Below, in pieces: positions 30,018 through 43,515 of a DNA stretch of 64,000 nucleotides (its first letter is position 1; each line of letters starts with the position of its first letter). The DNA lies in NCBI GenBank assembly GCA_963978895.1, contig OZ022240.1:2440119-2504118 (forward strand), in the 5' to 3' direction. Made by a program: the position numbers and the translations under genes. The DNA is from Erpobdella octoculata (lineage: Eukaryota; Annelida; Clitellata; Hirudinida; Erpobdellidae). A model generated the notes under the pieces. It saw only the letters and a program-made list of their open reading frames with translations, was not told the DNA's origin and made no database searches.

Positions 30018-31169
30018 ATGAAAATTAGCACTTCTGCTTCAAACAGCTGTTTGACTGACGAGAAAGGTACTCATCGCTACTTCAAGCGGAAACTTAGCCA
30101 AGCCAGCCATTCCAATCTTCTGCTGCTTCCGAGTAAGTCGATTTTTCCCGGCGAACATCGGAAGAGCTTGCCCAGTGGTCGTCTTGCTAGTAACCTCGAA
30201 GAAATGCCAGATCCGTATCCGCTAGTCGATCCCGACCTCAACTCGAAAATGGAATCGCTATTCGAGCAGTATCTCAAAGTCGAATTCAACGGGAATAATA
30301 ACCCGCCGGGCGACAGGAAAACAACTAAAGGATGTAATAAAACAGAGTCTTCTAAAACTACCGTAAAGACCACCAACTCTCGGGTAAGGACAAGTTCAAC
30401 GGCTTCTGCTCAACGGTCAACAAGACCGAGAAGTTTTAGCTGTGGACAGCCGGCTGGTTTGAACAGGGTAGCAGCAGATCATTCAGTTCGGCAGCCGACG
30501 ACTACAGCAGTAGCAGCAGCTGAACGTTCCGCTCGTGTGGCTGCAGGTCGACTGGCTCGCTCTCCATCTTTGCACGACGTGGCTAAATCAAAACGAGAGA
30601 AAAGCGCTAAGCCCGGAGTGAAAGAGCAGTTAGCTACTCCTCGGCTGAAGAAGATAAGTTGCAGATCTTCTGTTGATTTGTTGGATTCGAAATCCTCAAC
30701 TGGTAGAATCAAGTCAAGCGTTGGCGGTCCTTCGTCGTCGTCAACGTTTACGATTTCTCCCCAGCAGCTGAGAGATCCAGAACTGAGAGAAAAGTACACT
30801 CGTCTCTTTGCCAAGTTCAATTCGGCTCTGAGCGGTCGAAGAGTAAGCTCAGAAAGAGCTGGAAAGGAGGTGAGCGTCAAAATGAAGAAATGTATTTCGT
30901 GTCCCGAAGATGACGGCTTGCCCACAGTGGAAGTTCTACAAGGGGAGGATCGGAATGCAAGTATGGAAGCTTCAGCTGGAACTTTCAAAGCGGGAAACCA
31001 TTCTGCAATGGAATTCCACGGCTCGGACACGTACCGGATTTCAAGAGACTCCCGGACGACCGGAATCATCCGAGCACCGGACGTCGTCAACCCGGATCTG
31101 CTGAGGCCGCGGAAGTGCAGCGGTTCGACCAGAATTCCCATGCCAGTCAGAAAGACTCTCTATTTCTGA
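30018..31169 (+). CDS. Uncharacterised basic Ser-rich protein, intronless
   Basis: A 383-residue open frame, with no homologue I recognise. It is rich in Ser, Arg, Lys and Ala and looks mostly disordered; it has no signal peptide or membrane segment. Two short blocks are related: DPDLNSKMESLFEQY (71-85) and DPELREKYTRLFAKF (253-267), with the pattern D-P-D/E-L-x-x-K-x-x-x-L-F-x-x-aromatic, both predicted helical. An NPDLL stretch near 358 echoes the motif start. The C-terminus has TRIP (371-374) in a basic Ser/Pro context, fitting the S/T-x-I-P motif that binds EB1 at microtubule tips. The start follows a CTGAGAGAC leader. The long antisense frame (30479-31141) is judged a shadow. Length, codon spread and repeat content differ strongly from the surrounding microsatellite DNA, which supports a real gene. 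Function unknown. Confidence 0.65.
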   Translation: MKISTSASNSCLTDEKGTHRYFKRKLSQASHSNLLLLPSKSIFPGEHRKSLPSGRLASNLEEMPDPYPLVDPDLNSKMESLFEQYLKVEFNGNNNPPGDRKTTKGCNKTESSKTTVKTTNSRVRTSSTASAQRSTRPRSFSCGQPAGLNRVAADHSVRQPTTTAVAAAERSARVAAGRLARSPSLHDVAKSKREKSAKPGVKEQLATPRLKKISCRSSVDLLDSKSSTGRIKSSVGGPSSSSTFTISPQQLRDPELREKYTRLFAKFNSALSGRRVSSERAGKEVSVKMKKCISCPEDDGLPTVEVLQGEDRNASMEASAGTFKAGNHSAMEFHGSDTYRISRDSRTTGIIRAPDVVNPDLLRPRKCSGSTRIPMPVRKTLYF

Positions 31170-31569
31170 ATTATTAGATTGTTTCTGCTTTTGTCTTTTC
31201 AATAGAACTTGTTTTGTTTTGTATTGTTTATAATTATTAGTGATGTTATTATCAACAGCATGATCATCGTCACCACTATCATTGTCATTGATAAATATTG
31301 TTACAAAACTGGTGGAACATTTTGGCAGTTTGTAGGTTGAGTTAAGGACATCTTGTGATGCCTAATTGTGTCAAATGAAAACCTTTTGGTTCTCCGTTTG
31401 GTTATATTCGAGGCCTACCACGTTCGAAAGTGAAAGTGAAAGTGATTTCCCACTCGTGATAGCATTAAATCTTGTCTTCGATTTCGTTCGTTCACGCATT
31501 TTAGGTTTTATGACCCATAAATCGTTTTAGCAGCCTCTCTCTTTCTCCACCTCTTTCTCTCCCTAACCC

Positions 31570-31579
31570 TCCCTCGTCG

Positions 31580-31651
<72 letters not shown>

Positions 31652-31665
31652 TTCTACTTCTTTCT
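31570..31665. repeat. (TC)n microsatellite
   Basis: About 60 bp of pure TC, with TC-rich flanks extending to about 31730. Confidence 0.94.
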
Positions 31666-32104
31666 CTCACTCCTCACGCACTCTCTCTTTCCACTCTTTC
31701 TTTCTCGTCCACGTCTTTCTCTCTATCCTCACAAACAACCGACGAATTGAATGCGGCCAAATTCAACGGAATGCTTAACAACTTTAAAACCGATAATACA
31801 CACAGCTGAACAAACAAACACAAAAAATATTTTAATTAAAAAAGAATTAGAACAAGGGAATGAATTGTTAAACAGTTTTCGTAATTCAGTTGAACTTGAT
31901 ACCTCATCTTCTGATTGACTAATGGCTACTGCCTCGTCGTTGTAATAATAATAATAATTCCAAATAATAATAATTCCTAAAGCAGCTAAGGCGCCCCCAA
32001 CACAGGGGAGCTGCTGAACCCGATGTGCCCATATCCATTGCATGGAGCTGCCTCTCGAGGTGGGATTAATGTTCTGGTGATCTGGGCTAAATGATTTCCC
32101 AAAT

Positions 32105-32158
32105 TCATCATTATCATCACCACCACCACCACCATCACCACCACCATCATCATCATCA

Positions 32159-32190
<32 letters not shown>

Positions 32191-32254
32191 GTCGTCGTCG
32201 TCATCATCATCATCATCATCATCGTCGTCGTCGTCGTCGTCATCGTCATCATCG

Positions 32255-32298
<44 letters not shown>

Positions 32299-32329
32299 GT
32301 CATCATCATCATCATCGTCATCATCGTCG

Positions 32330-32364
<35 letters not shown>

Positions 32365-32400
32365 GTCATCATCATCGTCATCATCATCATCACCACCACA
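32105..32400. repeat. (ATC)n/(GTC)n microsatellite, first tract
   Basis: About 295 bp of ATC with GTC and ACC variants. The poly-His and poly-Met frames are artefacts. Confidence 0.96.
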
Positions 32401-32711
32401 ACTTCATGGAGTAGTATGGCCTTCAGCGGAGTGATCGATTTCTCTCGTCTTCGTTTAAGATCAGCTGTGTTTTTGTTTTGTTTATACCGTCGTATTCGAT
32501 GGTATTTCGCTGTGCACAAATATCTTCAATTTTTTTTAATAAACACAGGCCGGGTATCAAGCCACGGGAACCCCCAGTGACGGGTCTGAGGAGCGGGGAT
32601 TGCCCGGGTTCCGGGTTAGGTATTCAATCAGGAAAAATTGTTCTTAACGGTGAGGTTGCATCTCGTGGTTTTAACTTTTAACCATCCTCATTAGCTTAGA
32701 CATTTACGACA

Positions 32712-33108
<397 letters not shown>

Positions 33109-33392
33109 GGCGTCTGCATTGACCTTGGGACGATAGAATGCGAAAGGGAATGAATGTGCTTCTTGTTGTTGTTAAGTAATTATAAAAAAAAGTAGCACTT
33201 ACTTATACTTTCTAATTCAGGAATACACGCACGTTCCCAACGACGCAGTTTCCGATTTGAAAATCACACATCCACATCATGCATGCATACATATTATACA
33301 TATATACACACATGTACACAATTTTGCATACATTCACATACACAAGTACTACTCTATATATGGGCATTCAAAAATACAAATACACATACATG

Positions 33393-33700
33393 CAGGGACG
33401 GATCCATGGGAGGAGATGGGGAGATGCATCCCCCACAAGAGTATCAATTAATTTTTTGGGTAAAATACTTGGTTTTTTTAAATGACCGTAGTTGAAAGTA
33501 AAATTGTTGAGAAATACCTAAGGAAACCCCTCGGTCATCAGCTTTTTTGGGAGCCAAAAGTATGATTCTTTAAAAAAAATGTTGGGAAAATACCTACGAC
33601 AACCCCTCCCCCCCGTCATCAGCTTTTTCGGGATTAAAAAGTCTGAAAACTTTTGATAAACGTACCGCCTCCCCCACCACGAATTTCTGGATCCGCCAAC
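33393..33700. mobile_element. MITE of the GGATCCGCCACTG family, copy 2
   Basis: It begins CAGGGACGGATCCATGG and ends TTTCTGGATCCGCCAAC. Internally it shares AGAGTATCAATTAA, GTAGTTGAAAGTAAAATTG and GGTCATCAGCTTTTT with copy 3 and, reversed, with copy 1. Flanks CATACATG and CACGCACG match at 5 of 8 positions with only transitions between them, possibly a decayed 8-bp duplication. Confidence 0.75.
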
Positions 33701-33975
33701 CACGCACGAAAACCGACACACAGACAAAAAAACCTACTCATCCGGTATCGAGACTTGGAATGGCACTGTGATTGACAAGCAAACACATGGACAGTAATGG
33801 ACACACACACGCAGGTACACATACACGCACACGCGTCACAACACATTCATAGAATTTTTCGTGTTGTCGTTTCGACACGTACGGAGGAGAGACACCGGAG
33901 ACGTAAATGAGTAAATTTGAGAGAAAACGGAGAGACATGAAAGTAGAGAGGGAAATGGGGTGAGATATAAACAGG

Positions 33976-34130
33976 CAGTGGCGTAGCTAGGGTCTTCGGC
34001 GCCCGGGGACAAAACACAAAATCTGCACCCCCTACACAGAATCTGTCAAACTTGGGGGGTGCAACTTCTTTCTTTCGAAAACCTCTTTTGCTTCTTGCTC
34101 CCAAATAAAACCTGTCCCCATTATCCACGC
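33976..34130. mobile_element. Fragment of another transposon (CAGTGGCGTAGCTAGGG end)
   Basis: CAGTGGCGTAGCTAGGG at 33976 has the CAGTGGCG form typical of hAT-type ends. No matching right end is found before the next MITE at 34140, so it is probably truncated. Confidence 0.5.
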
Positions 34131-34139
34131 CTCCGGGAA

Positions 34140-34423
34140 CAAGGATGGATCCGGGGGAAACGCACCCTCCACTAGAGTATCAATTAACATTATTGTGGGT
34201 ATAATACCTGGTTTTTGGAATATTACTGTAGTTGAAAGTAAAATTGTTGAAAAAATACGTACGACTAACCCCCCCGGTCATCAGCTTTTTCGGGAAGAGT
34301 AAGTTGGAAAGTCTTTAAACAAATGTTGTAAAACTACCTATGGCTATCCTTCCCACCCAGTGTGAAAAATGCTGGAAGTGATGTACCTATCCCCCCCACC
34401 AGGAATTTCTGGATCCGCCACTA
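34140..34423. mobile_element. MITE of the GGATCCGCCACTG family, copy 3
   Basis: The left end is decayed (CAAGGATGGATCC); the right end is GGAATTTCTGGATCCGCCACTA. The body shares AGAGTATCAATTAA, TGTAGTTGAAAGTAAAATTG and GGTCATCAGCTTTTTCGGG with copy 2. No target duplication is visible. Confidence 0.72.
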
Positions 34424-34825
34424 GGTGGGGGAGATTACGTAAACGCAGTGCCGTAGGGGGGGTGGGAGGAGTGGTACTAAATTTTTCCTATTGAAATGGT
34501 CGATGCCCGGGCTGGGAGTGGGTTTTTTTTATTTATGGAAATAAAATAGCTACTATTAATACATTTTCATAACAAATTGAGCCATCATAATTTTGAGACC
34601 GCTGAAAGCCCGTGGTCCCCGTCCGCCCGATCAGTGGGTCAAGGACCTGGTGACTACGGGACTGCGTAAAAGAAAAAAAGGAAGAAGTATGAGTATTTTT
34701 CCGATCTGTTTAGCCTCCTCTTTCGAAAACGAGGAAGCCTGACAGTCCGTTTGATGTTGCTATTCTCCTGTTTCTATAAATACGTTCCCTTAAAGTTTGT
34801 TCACGTACTACTACGTACTTCATGT

Positions 34826-34928
<103 letters not shown>

Positions 34929-35915
34929 CTCTCTAGTTCGTTCGTTCACACGTGCGTTTGCGGGTTTCTACGTTTCTTCTTTCCATCCAGGGTCGTCTAC
35001 TCCACACAAGAGTTGACAAAACACTTTTTTCGGCCGACCGGGTAGGGCTGAGGTGAACGTCCAAATTGACTCAGTTATACGGATGTTTATAAAACAAAAA
35101 ATAAATAAAAAGAAAAAAAAAACTCAGGGCTTCGGAGAGAACTTTCAACTGAGATTACTTTCTATCGTCGGGTTTCCATCGCAGCTAGCTAGCTAGCTAG
35201 CCAACTCTTTGGCGTCTTCAGTACACAGGCTCTCCACTCACTGAACACTGGACGGATAATCACGATGAGTCAGTTAGTCTTACAGTAATTTCAATGTTGA
35301 AAATATACCCGTACTAGTACTTAAGAATCAGTTACAGTGTTTTGTTTATGATAACTCGTTAGAGGTATTAGGCGGAGCCAAAATGGCGTAAACGTTTTCC
35401 GGCGAGTCTAGTGTTACAGGAGTTTCCCCAATTAATTTATGTTGTTTTTTTTATTTATAATAACTTCTCTTAATTACAAATAACTCCTCTTAAATACAAA
35501 TAACTCCTCTTAAATACTAATCAGTGAATGCTTGGCAGATTCCTCAAAGAACGCCAAATAGTGCTTCATCAACCATTTTTAACCAATTCGTGTTCTTTAT
35601 ACCCTTGCAAAAGAGATTAAGTCAGTGAGTCATTTCAGCAAATCTATGGGGGGGAAACATTTTTTTTAACACCCTGTCCCCAAATGATGCCCCGGAACAA
35701 GCCACATTTCAGAGTTAGAAGCAAGCTCAGAGCGACTTTGCGAGTCGAGATAAAGAACTTTCGATTATCACTGGACATCTGCTTTTTTACGTCCTAAGCC
35801 CTAAACTAGTACTTCCGTGGCATGGGGCGCCCGCTCACCCTATGCACGTTATCTTACCGTGTGAATTTTACAGCCTAGTAGGGTATAGAGGCAGAGAAGT
35901 GACAGAGTTCATTGA

Positions 35916-36104
35916 TGTGTAATGTTCCATGGCCCTATAGAAATAACATGGGTACTAGGGGGGGGGAAGGAACGACGAGGTGGTGGGTCAGATCTGTACA
36001 TCTGAAGGGCGAGGGCTAGTGTTGTGTAATGTTCAAGGGCCCTATAGAAATAACATGGGTACTAGGGGGGGGGGAAGGGACGACGTGGTAGTGGGTCAGA
36101 TCTG
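35916..36104. repeat. Tandem duplication, period 107 bp
   Basis: 35916-35996 and 36023-36104 are near-identical (TGTGTAATGTTC, GGCCCTATAGAAATAACATG, GGTACTAG, a G-run, GGGTCAGATCTG), so the duplication is recent. Confidence 0.93.
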
Positions 36105-36207
36105 CTTTCATAATTCTTCGAGGACGCCATGAACAACACGATTTATTCAGAGAACTTCGTAAAAACTAGATGAAAGCTACAGCGAGCTACACAATATAAA
36201 TATAAAA

Positions 36208-36489
36208 TTACAAAAATTCCACAATCGATGAATCGGGTCGACAAGCTTCGTTTGGTGACCAGTTGTGATGATGAAGATGATGACCATTAGTACTATTAAG
36301 TAGATTATTATTATTAGTAGTATTATTATTATTATTATTACTATTATTATAGTTATTGATATTGTTTTTATCGATACAGGGGTTGAATGGATGAATGAAT
36401 TTGCGAAAAATCGCGATTAATTCCGACGAATAATAAAATAATAATAAAAACAGTAAAATATTGAAAACAATTTTTTTTCGACGATCCAT
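36208..36489 (-). CDS. Possible small type II membrane protein or first exon
   Basis: A 93-residue frame. MDRRKK is followed by one hydrophobic span (about residues 7-28), then a luminal part rich in Asn with a His cluster and the end NEACRPDSSIVEFL. The topology (short basic N-terminus, signal anchor, stem) resembles the first coding exon of a Golgi glycosyl- or sulfotransferase. A possible donor (TTTTT/GTAATT) overlaps the stop. No downstream exon was recognised, so this may be a truncated start or a chance frame; the Asn run comes from an (ATT)n-like tract. Confidence 0.3.
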   Translation of the reverse strand: MDRRKKIVFNILLFLLLFYYSSELIAIFRKFIHPFNPCIDKNNINNYNNSNNNNNNTTNNNNLLNSTNGHHLHHHNWSPNEACRPDSSIVEFL

Positions 36490-36867
36490 CTCTTCTCCTT
36501 CTTTCTCCTCGATGCCGCTATAAGAAATTTGTCTCTCGAAAACTATTTATTAAAATTCCATTGGAGAATAATTTATTTTAAAAAAACCAGAGAGAGAGAG
36601 AGAGAGAGAGTTAGAGAGTGAGTGAGCGAGAGAGAGAAAGAGACGAAAGAGTCGTTTGAAATAAACCTGTCAACAAAGTAAATATCGAACTATACTATAG
36701 CATGAAGAACACTTGATAATTGAGGCCACACACAATCTGGTCTAATTACAGAGCCACGCTAAGCCACCTTCCGATTGGCCTATTATACCTCGTCACAATG
36801 CCCTAGAGTTTGAAAAAAAACCAGTGAAACAAAAGCAAGGAGAGATAGAGAGATGGAGAAAGAAAGG

Positions 36868-36868
<1 letters not shown>

Positions 36869-36950
<82 letters not shown>
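36869..36950. repeat. (GA)n microsatellite
   Basis: About 80 bp of perfect GA. Confidence 0.97.
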
Positions 36951-36953
<3 letters not shown>

Positions 36954-39670
36954 CATGTGTAGGAAAATACGGATTTGGAGTCAAAGTGAATATTTATAAT
37001 GTGTATATAATAATTTATGACAAATAGTTTCCTAGGTTGGGAATTAAACTTAAAAAAAAATCTTTTTGAAATAACTGATAAGCATTAATAGATAAAAACA
37101 TTGCGTCATTTTTTTTCAAACATATATTTTTCAACCAGCGGTCATTCAACTCAATCGCTCGGTCAACCAATCATGAAGGTTTCCGATGGCTAATCCCCAG
37201 TACTTATTGCTCGTATGATGATGATGATGATGATAGTGTCCAGAACTGGTCTGGAAATCGAAAACTGAGACGCAACCAGCCAGCCGGCAGAATATTGTGT
37301 ATGTGTGCGTGTGTGAAGAAGTGGAAGATGGAGAGAGAAGGAAAAAGAAAGAAAGAGAGAGAGAGAAAAAGAGAGGGATACGAAGAAAGACACAGAACGA
37401 GACAAGAGAGGAAAAAAATGATGCTAACTACGATTCACTAGTTACGTCACATGTGAAATTAAAATGCATTGGAACAATGCCGACGAATGCAGATGTATAT
37501 AATAAATAGTAATATAGTAGTTGTTGCTCTCTCGCTGTTGTTGTTTGCTGTTTGTAGTCGTTGATGGTTGTCTTGCTAGTAGCGGTGGTAGCGAGAGCGA
37601 GCGGTTAGCTGTATAAGAGAGAATGAGAGAAAGAGAGAGAACTAGAGAGAGACATCACATCGCTGAAACTGGTTTGACAAGAACCAACCACTAAATATGA
37701 GCACAATATAATCACAATATTCACATACGCGGACCTGGCTATTCTAATACGAAAGTTTGTTGTCGTCGTCAGCGGCGGCGTCGTCGGCGATTGTATCGTG
37801 TCGGAAGTCCTGAGCGATTGATTGTTCTTGGTTTCAGGCGACTGCTCTTCGACAAGAGAAGAACAGTTAGACTTTCATCCCGTCTAGCGCCTTTCTTCTC
37901 CTTCGTTTATCTCTCTTACCTTTTTTTTTACAGTCCACCACCACCATCACCAGAAGTCAGGTGCGCAACGTCAGAGGCGGGTTGTTCCATGAGCAGGGGA
38001 CGTGTGGGTGGCGGGTGGATCGGCTAGGCTGGCGACCAGCGTCGTAACGGGCTATCAGCAGGACGAAAAGGACTGACTGGTGGCAGATGATGACGATGAT
38101 GACAGAGGAAGGAATAATCGAAATAAGAAAAAGAAAACAAAAAAACCGGGAAAATACGCAACGATAAGCAGACGTTATAAATCGTTGTTATAATAGTCAT
38201 TATCATCATCATACTCCTTGTCGTTTAGGAAATAAAAGTATATATATATACATATATTTATTTATTTATAATTATAGTTATATATATATATATATATAGT
38301 AAGAAGGATAAAAAGAAACAAATGTGATAACGAAGATGACATCTGAACAAAATCATTAGAAAAAAGAAGAAAAAAAGAAAGAAGCTTTGTCCAACTATCC
38401 GCTGCGCTAAAAATTTAGTTCAAATCGTTTCGCTATGTTCAGTGGAAACGAAAGTGGAAAAGTGGAGTTAAATGGATGAAATAATAAAAAGAGAGAGTGA
38501 GAAAGAGAGAGAGAGAGAAGAAGAAGGAAAGAGGGAAGCAATAAACACAAAAGTTCACTTGGAAAATTTTTCAATAGATGTTTGACATACTTGAAATCAA
38601 TAACCCGAAATAGACACAGCATCTCAATAAAATACAAACAAACACACACACACACACGCACACACATATAACAGCGTTACACAGGTACATGAATATATTA
38701 ACATAAATTATAATAATAATAATTATTAAGTGGTGATAGTAGTCATGATGGTGCTGAAGTTGAATACATAACATATTTACAGAGAACGATTTCTTGTAAA
38801 AGCTCTCAACACTTAAAAAGATAATTTGTATTTACTTAAATTATATATATACGTATATACGATGAAATCTGGCTAAGGTAAATATTACAAAGTACTTCAC
38901 AACGCAACGTTTATTTACAGATGTGTATTCATGAATGTACAGCAGAACTCGTACAGTAAAAGTTACACGTTAACGCGATTAACTTTCGCAATAACGCTTC
39001 TCAGTAAACTCTTCTTATCTCCCGAAGAGATGGGAGAGTGACAGAAGATTACAGTTAACGAATGCGTCATCGATTAATCTACCGGCCAATCAATCAATTA
39101 ACCAGTTAACCGACGCGTACGCAATAGAAAACGATTCGATAATCGTAACTGTAAAATGCGCCCAATAAAAAAATAGATGCAAAGGAAAGGTGAAGGTGAT
39201 GAAGATAAAAATAGATTCAACGGCGCCTTTTCCGCTGCGCCCGGAGAGGAGGAGCCAGATGATTATGATTATCATGATGGTGATGATGATGATGTTGATG
39301 ATGAAAATATCTACAACGTGCCTACGTGACACTTTACGGAAAATAACTTCTTCTCTCTCTCTCCTATCTACTCTCTCTCTCTCTCTGTCTTCCTGTCTCT
39401 CCCTCTCTCTGCCGCTCATTAAAAATTGTCGACAAGAAGCGATTTTTATGTCTTTGAAAAATATTATAAATCTTTCTCTTGTTTTCTGAGTTTTATTTCA
39501 TTCCACTACTACTCGATAAATCATGATTTGATTTGAAATTTATAGAAAGTAAAGCGGGGAGAGAAAAAAAGGAAAAAAAAATTGCAATTTCGTTAAAAAA
39601 AAACCGAGTTCCATCTTCGTCGTCGTCGTCGCTGCTATTAACAGTATCATGTGACATTGCAAGATGTCAG

Positions 39671-39880
39671 TTAGTGAGTGAGTGAGTGAGTGAGTGAGTA
39701 GAGTGAGTGAGTGAGTGAGTGAGTAGAGTGAGTGAGTGAGTGAGTGAGTGAGTGTGAGTGTGAGTGAGTGTGAGTGAGTGAGTGAGTGAGTGAGTGAGTG
39801 AGTGAGTGAGTGTGAGTGAGTGTGAGTGAGTGTGAGTGAGTGAGTGAGTGTGAGTGAGTGAGTGAGTGAGTGAGTGAGTA
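39671..39880. repeat. (GAGT)n array with GTGTGAGT and TAGAGT variants
   Basis: About 210 bp of GAGT with regularly spaced GTGAGT and TAGAGT interruptions. The Leu-Thr-His-Ser frames are artefacts. Confidence 0.95.
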
Positions 39881-40387
39881 GGCGAACGAGCGAACACAGC
39901 AGGATGATGTCAACTCTTGCAAAAAACTTCCTCGGTGCTAAAAATATAACAAAAATTAAAAGCAAAAGAAGAATCAATTTGATTTCAAGATGTGAGTTCG
40001 TTGTCCATGTATAAGCTAAACAAGTACAAATATAAATTAAAATAGAAATGTTTATGTTAGCTGTATATATATATTATAAGCACTTCATCATCATCATCGT
40101 CGTCATCATCATCATCATCATCATCATCTTAAGCTTTTACTTGTTGGAAGAAAGAAGAGTTTGGAAACATGAGACACGACTCAATGAAAGTAGAGGAGCG
40201 AGAGAGAGAGAGAGCGAGAGAGAAAGAGAGGGGGGAGAGAGAGCGAGAGCGAGAGAGAAAGAGAGGGGAGAGAGAGAGCGAGAGCGAGAGAGGGACAAAA
40301 AAATTTGAGCTAATGCCGCGGATCGATGCTGCTAACACGTCACAACTTTTTTTTTCAAAATGTTGTTGACAGCAATAAAAGACAAGA

Positions 40388-40390
<3 letters not shown>

Positions 40391-40453
<63 letters not shown>
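40391..40453. repeat. (AAT)n microsatellite
   Basis: About 21 AAT units. A second, shorter AAT tract is at 40797-40838. Confidence 0.95.
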
Positions 40454-40456
<3 letters not shown>

Positions 40457-40795
40457 TAAATAATAATTTATAATAATAATAAAAACATTAAAATACATTG
40501 TCATCAATATTATTTTCATAAATGTAAATACTCAAAATACTGTACCCTTACGATGCATTGCTGCAAGCACACGAACACGCTTAAACGCACAGACAGACAG
40601 ACAGACAGAGTGACACACACACACACACACACACGGACGTTACACACAACCAGACACGCACGCTCGCGAAACCAAGCCAACGTGTCGCCCTTGTCTTTGT
40701 ACAGGATCAGACGAGCACCGACTCGACAAACACACACACACACAGCTCGCTCACACCGACGCAGCGTCTATGGGACTCGTCTGACAAAAATTATC

Positions 40796-40841
<46 letters not shown>

Positions 40842-40950
40842 CAATCATCATCATCATTAGCATTCACTGTTACTTTCATTTTTCATTTAATGCTGTCTAC
40901 CTACCTAGACGACGGATGTGAACTGTTATGACGCACGTGATCCGTGCAAC

Positions 40951-41370
<420 letters not shown>

Positions 41371-41482
41371 CTGCCGAATAAACAAAACGTCACGTTGGCG
41401 TGAATGAAGATCGATCGATGCTCATAAATATGGCAGGTGAGAAGAGAAAGAAGTAGCGTGAGAGAAAGAGAGAGAGGGTGCA

Positions 41483-41617
<135 letters not shown>

Positions 41618-42295
41618 GGAGAGAGAAAAAGAAGAACGTGAAAGATAAAATAATAACCAGAACGGTTGATAAAATGCCAAAAAAAGCAAAAAATTTTATT
41701 TAAATTAAAAAAAAAGAAAGAAAAAAAAATCTATTGAAAGCGCAAATGAAGTTCATACCGGAAGAGGAAGAAAACAAAACAACAGCATCACGTGATCGAA
41801 AACATCGGGATAACAATAATAACAACAAGAACAAGAACAACAAAAATAATAACCAGCGACAATCGCATCATTGAAGACGTTAAAAGTCTAAGAAATGTCC
41901 AGATTACAGATCTCAGATGTTGTACAAACATGTATGTATGTGTGCGTGTGCGTGTGTGTGTTTAGGTGTCTACGTTCTTTACCTCAGTAGTAGGATGATC
42001 TATCAGAAACGTTCAAAAGTAGAGACTGCCAGAGGAAAAGGAACAACGAGAAGGAAACAGAAGAAAGAAGGAGCAGACCAGGTTCGCGTGTCCAACAGAA
42101 CGGAAATGTTGATAATAATTCACATCCATGCCAAGCGGAAGTTGCGCACGACAGCAAAGAACTAAAAGTCAACGACTACGATAAACCGAAAAAATGTGTG
42201 TATATTTATTTTTATATGTATATATATATATATATAATAAAAACACGAAATAAATCTTTGGAAAATAGATCACCAGAAGAACTGAGAAAGAATAG

Positions 42296-42330
<35 letters not shown>

Positions 42331-42602
42331 TAAAATATCAAAGCGGAGACGGAAGACGGCATCACGTGGCGCACCGAAGCAGACGATTGTGTGGATGGTA
42401 AAATGCGGAAATATTTAAGGAGATAAATAAATAAATAAATAAGCAAAGTGCAAGTCCCCGAGTAGATGGTGTCAGGGCTGTTTGGAGGATAACCTGGGAG
42501 AGGGTCGGGGGAGGAAGGGGGACGTTAAACGGGCGGGGAAGTACCCTATCAGAAAATCATTTCAGACCATTGGGTCAAATGTTTCATTCAGCCACGCATG
42601 TG

Positions 42603-42709
<107 letters not shown>

Positions 42710-43427
42710 AGACAGGAAAGAAAGAAGTGTAGATATATAGGTAGCAACACAACGCACACAAAAAAACACATAATGACAATAATAATGAAGAAAATCAAAA
42801 TAGAGAGATGAAATCGCAATAACGACGATGACGACACGATTAAATAGTTCATCGAAGACAGGTCACAGGTTACTACGATGCATTAATTATCATACATTAT
42901 TATCATTTACCAATCAGCGAGTTATGATGTATAATTTTATGCAAATTTTATGTACATTGTAGACGTTTAAGCACCGGGCGTGGACCAACAAAAAAAAAAC
43001 GAACGTAGAAAACAATAACATCAACAACCAATGACAACGACCACAACGGCGACTATACACCTCTTCGACAACAACGACAACAGCAATTCAGACGTCTGTG
43101 TGTGTGTGTGTCTGTGTGTATGTGTGTGTGAATAAAATTATTTATTTATTTTTTGATAGGATGGAAAACGTAAGTTGAATAAAAAAAAACAAGAAAGAAA
43201 CACACAGATGGAGAAAAGACGAATCAGAAAATGCACCACAGTAAAAATTCCGTTAAAAAGAAAAAAAAATTTTTTTTTTTTTAAGTGAAAATACAAATTT
43301 TTCGTCTTCATCCGATAAAATCGACAATGAAAAAACGGATAAATTATTGTATGAAAAAACAACTAGGAACAATGCCATCCGCCTGTGACGAAAAGCCACC
43401 ACACCCATAAGTGTATGGTATGCCAAT

Positions 43428-43436
43428 GATATATAT

Positions 43437-43511
<75 letters not shown>
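43428..43511. repeat. (TA)n microsatellite
   Basis: About 84 bp of TA with one phase slip near 43446. Confidence 0.96.

Positions 43512-43515
<4 letters not shown>

Noticed and set aside
30479..31141. 220-residue antisense frame
   Set aside because: Mirror of the 30018 plus-strand gene; the plus frame is longer, has a sensible start and stop, and contains internal motifs.
32478..32681. 67-residue frame between two ATC tracts
   Set aside because: No homology recognised; probably transposon-derived or random.
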